This document shows positions 6,283-7,655 of a stretch of DNA of 7,655 nucleotides, in pieces. Made by a program: the position numbers and the translations under genes. The notes under the pieces are model-generated. The model was not told the DNA's origin, did not search any database, and worked only from the letters and a program-made list of their open reading frames with translations. The first letter of the stretch is position 1; every line of letters starts with the position of its first letter. Source of the stretch: Mucilaginibacter sp. (GTDB lineage: Bacteria; Bacteroidota; Bacteroidia; Sphingobacteriales; Sphingobacteriaceae). The DNA lies in contig JAQBNY010000039.1 of the NCBI GenBank assembly GCA_028288315.1, positions 1-7,655 of the forward strand. Reading direction: 5' to 3'.

Positions 6283-7305
6283 ATGAAAGTAGTAGCGTAT
6301 AGTATAAGACCATTTGAGAAGGAGTTTCTGGCAAAAGCCAATCAAAAGAAACACGATATAACACTTATATCAAATCCTTTATGTTTAGAAACAGTTATTT
6401 ATGCCGAAGGTAAAGACGCGGTTATAGTTTTTACTAATGATGATGTTTCTGCCGACATGATAAAGCACCTGGCTTATCTGGGAATCAGGTTTATAGCTAC
6501 CCGCTCTACCGGAACAGATCATATTGATAAGGAAGCTGCAGGGAAGTATGAAATTAAGGTAGCAAATGTGCCTCACTATTCACCACAAGCTATTGCCGAG
6601 CATTCGGTAGCACTTGCATTTGCGTTAAACAGAAAACTTATTAAAGCAAACAGTAATAGCCACCTCTTTAACTTTGAAAATGATGAGTTAATAGGATTTA
6701 ATTTTTCAGGTAAAACTGTTGGATTAATTGGACTCGGTAATACGGGGCTTGCTGCGGGTGCAATTTATCATGGGCTAGGTTGCAGGGTAATTGGTTACGA
6801 TCCCAATTTTCCCACAGACACTTTTATTATTAAACAACCCTCATTAGAGTCCTTATATGCCTCATCAGATATTATATCATTGCATGTGCCGCTAACACCA
6901 GACACAAAGTATCTGATAAATAAAGAAGCCATTGATAAAATGAAAGATGGGGTAATGCTCATAAACACATCAAGAGGCCCTCTGTTAAAAACAACTGATG
7001 TAATTACAGCATTGCAGAGCGGTAAAATTGGCTACCTGGGCCTTGATGTGTATGAATTTGAAAAGGGTTTATTTTTTGCAGATCATGAAAATGACCTTGT
7101 GAAAGACACCTTACTTCAGAAGCTTATGCAATTTGATAATGTACTGGTAACTCCGCATCAAGCTTACCTTACAAAAGAAGCCTTACAGGAAATAGCCCAT
7201 CAAACAATAAAAAACCTCGACCTCTGGCAGCAAAGCAAATATGTAGGAAAGGCCAGTGCGTGCGCTAAAAGCTATCAGGCTATTCCAGCCACTACAGGGA
7301 ATTAA
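6283..7305 (+). CDS. ldhA: D-lactate dehydrogenase-type D-2-hydroxyacid dehydrogenase
   Basis: A 340-residue NAD-dependent enzyme of the D-2-hydroxyacid dehydrogenase family, predicted to reduce pyruvate to D-lactate and regenerate NAD+ in the cytoplasm. The Rossmann motif G150-L-G-N-T-G155 is followed by the acidic residue D173 (V-I-G-Y-D-P), which favours NAD over NADP. The catalytic triad is complete: R231 (N-T-S-R-G), E260 and H292 (T-P-H-Q-A), with the same 29- and 32-residue spacing as lactobacillar D-LDH. LdhA-type signatures include L-x-P-L-T-P-D/E-T, the G-L-F-F-A-D-H-E-N-D segment (261-271) and H-Q-A-Y-L-T-K-E-A-L. The T-R-S-T-G-T-D-H-I-D segment (73-82) departs from E. coli LdhA, so another 2-oxoacid substrate is possible. 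Residues 319-340 form a C-terminal tail slightly longer than in E. coli LdhA (329 aa). The gene has its own promoter, a perfect -7 element at 6258-6265, and two operator-like palindromes, fitting low-oxygen induction. Confidence 0.9.
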   Translation: MKVVAYSIRPFEKEFLAKANQKKHDITLISNPLCLETVIYAEGKDAVIVFTNDDVSADMIKHLAYLGIRFIATRSTGTDHIDKEAAGKYEIKVANVPHYSPQAIAEHSVALAFALNRKLIKANSNSHLFNFENDELIGFNFSGKTVGLIGLGNTGLAAGAIYHGLGCRVIGYDPNFPTDTFIIKQPSLESLYASSDIISLHVPLTPDTKYLINKEAIDKMKDGVMLINTSRGPLLKTTDVITALQSGKIGYLGLDVYEFEKGLFFADHENDLVKDTLLQKLMQFDNVLVTPHQAYLTKEALQEIAHQTIKNLDLWQQSKYVGKASACAKSYQAIPATTGN

Positions 7306-7401
7306 TTATCCAATACATTAACAAACAAGAAGGAAAAAGTATGCCTCGCCTGCACACTTCAGCTTTTGTTACCCGAGTCATTGCATAATTTATAATTCAT
7401 T

Positions 7402-7415
7402 ATGACCAAAGTCAT
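7402..7415. promoter_or_regulatory. Crp/Fnr-type palindrome, site F (last gene)
   Basis: ATGAC-CAAA-GTCAT, perfect five-base arms with a four-base spacer. Its centre (7408.5) is 29.5 bp upstream of the -7-like TAAATTCG, the same distance as site A has from its own -7-like element. Confidence 0.68.
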
Positions 7416-7437
7416 TTTTTTCAATAGTCATCTGTGG

Positions 7438-7445
7438 TAAATTCG
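7438..7445 (+). promoter_or_regulatory. Candidate -7 element for the last gene
   Basis: TAAATTCG matches TAnnTTTG at five of six fixed bases, 30 bp before the ATG at 7476. No -33 TTG is present at the usual distance; site F lies there instead. Confidence 0.35.
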
Positions 7446-7475
7446 TGTTATTCTCTGTTTTTAAAAATTAATGCC

Positions 7476-7655
7476 ATGAAAAAATTACGGTTTAACTTTA
7501 ATCACCCTGTTATTGGCCATGTTTGTTTAGTGCCATTAACATGCCTGAAAGGTATTTATCAACGCTTCAAAGTTACTAGCGCAGATGATCATACATTAGA
7601 GATTCCTGTTACAAATTGCCATGAAGGCAAATGGAAATTAATTTTAGATTGGGAA
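7476..7655 (+). CDS. Unrecognised protein, N-terminal 60 residues only
   Basis: An open frame of 60 codons from ATG 7476-7478 to the window edge, beginning MKKLRFNFNHPVIGHVCL and ending in E-G-K-W-K-L-I-L-D-W-E. I do not recognise the family. The N-terminus is basic and then mildly hydrophobic (about residues 11-28), but it is not a clear signal peptide. The visible part contains three cysteines (C17, C23 and C47) and a strand-rich second half. An overlapping ATG at 7471 stops after two codons and is not used. Evidence that it is real is the continuous frame, a Bacteroidota-like A/T-rich leader, and an upstream operator-like palindrome (7402-7415) placed 29.5 bp from a -7-like element. That places it provisionally in the same regulon as the kinase, stress proteins and dehydrogenase. 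It lies 170 bp downstream of the dehydrogenase gene. Confidence 0.6.
   Translation, partial: MKKLRFNFNHPVIGHVCLVPLTCLKGIYQRFKVTSADDHTLEIPVTNCHEGKWKLILDWE

Noticed and set aside
5976..6341. Open minus-strand frame of 121 codons opposite the regulator's HTH and the dehydrogenase promoter
   Set aside because: It lies antisense to the well-conserved Crp HTH and crosses a promoter region; the product has no family resemblance. The same applies to shorter antisense frames at 4300-4530, 1379-1618 and 6385-6576.
7384..7404. CATAAT-N9-ATTATG inverted repeat downstream of the dehydrogenase
   Set aside because: Wholly A/T-rich six-base arms are expected by chance here and there is no U-tract; it partly overlaps site F.
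1..7655. tRNA or rRNA genes, CRISPR arrays, insertion sequences, attachment sites
   Set aside because: No repeat-spacer pattern, transposase-like frame, terminal inverted repeats or cloverleaf-like segment was seen on either strand; apart from the truncated genes at both edges all genes are intact.

Overview
The window is AT-rich chromosomal DNA from a member of the Bacteroidota, most likely a Sphingobacteriales- or Cytophagales-type environmental bacterium. The support is a perfect Bacteroidota -7 promoter element (TAnnTTTG) before one gene, little Shine-Dalgarno sequence, typical 'AFSQ' / 'ANAQ' signal-peptide ends, tandem-domain universal stress proteins, and the codon and amino-acid style. 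The genus cannot be fixed from the sequence alone.

Layout. (1) Positions 1-1752, minus strand: an exported YncE-like beta-propeller protein followed 25 bp later by a PAP2-family phosphatase that runs off the left edge. (2) Positions 1913-3743, minus strand: two tandem-domain universal stress proteins, each behind its own roughly 120-230 bp intergenic region. (3) Positions 3971-6204, plus strand: a soluble PAS histidine kinase overlapping by 4 bp a response regulator whose output half is a complete Crp/Fnr protein. (4) Positions 6283-7305, plus strand: a D-lactate dehydrogenase-type enzyme. (5) Positions 7476 to the right edge: the start of an unrecognised protein.

The main result concerns regions 2-5. 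The kinase PAS domain matches the heme-PAS of the rhizobial oxygen sensor FixL at every heme-pocket position I can check, without gaps: His62 (FixL His200, heme ligand), Arg68 (Arg206), His76 (His214), Arg82 (Arg220, the O2-contacting arginine), Leu98 and Val100. Its partner fuses a receiver (the FixJ role) to a Crp/Fnr effector (the FixK role). The regulator has FNR-type recognition residues (E-T-V-S-R) and no iron-sulphur cysteine cluster. A palindrome of the form ATGAT-N4-(A/G)TCAT, the expected type of site for such a regulator, occurs in every intergenic region from the first stress-protein gene rightwards, eight times in all including weaker copies. It is absent upstream of the yncE-like/PAP2 pair. 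In three promoters a copy lies about 29 bp before a -7-like element, the geometry of a class II activator.

The proposed model is a self-contained low-oxygen regulon. The heme kinase senses O2 and phosphorylates the fused regulator. The regulator binds the palindromes and controls two stress proteins, a fermentative lactate dehydrogenase, the last gene, and probably its own operon. Gene identities are well supported; O2 as the signal and the operator assignment are inferences that can be tested.
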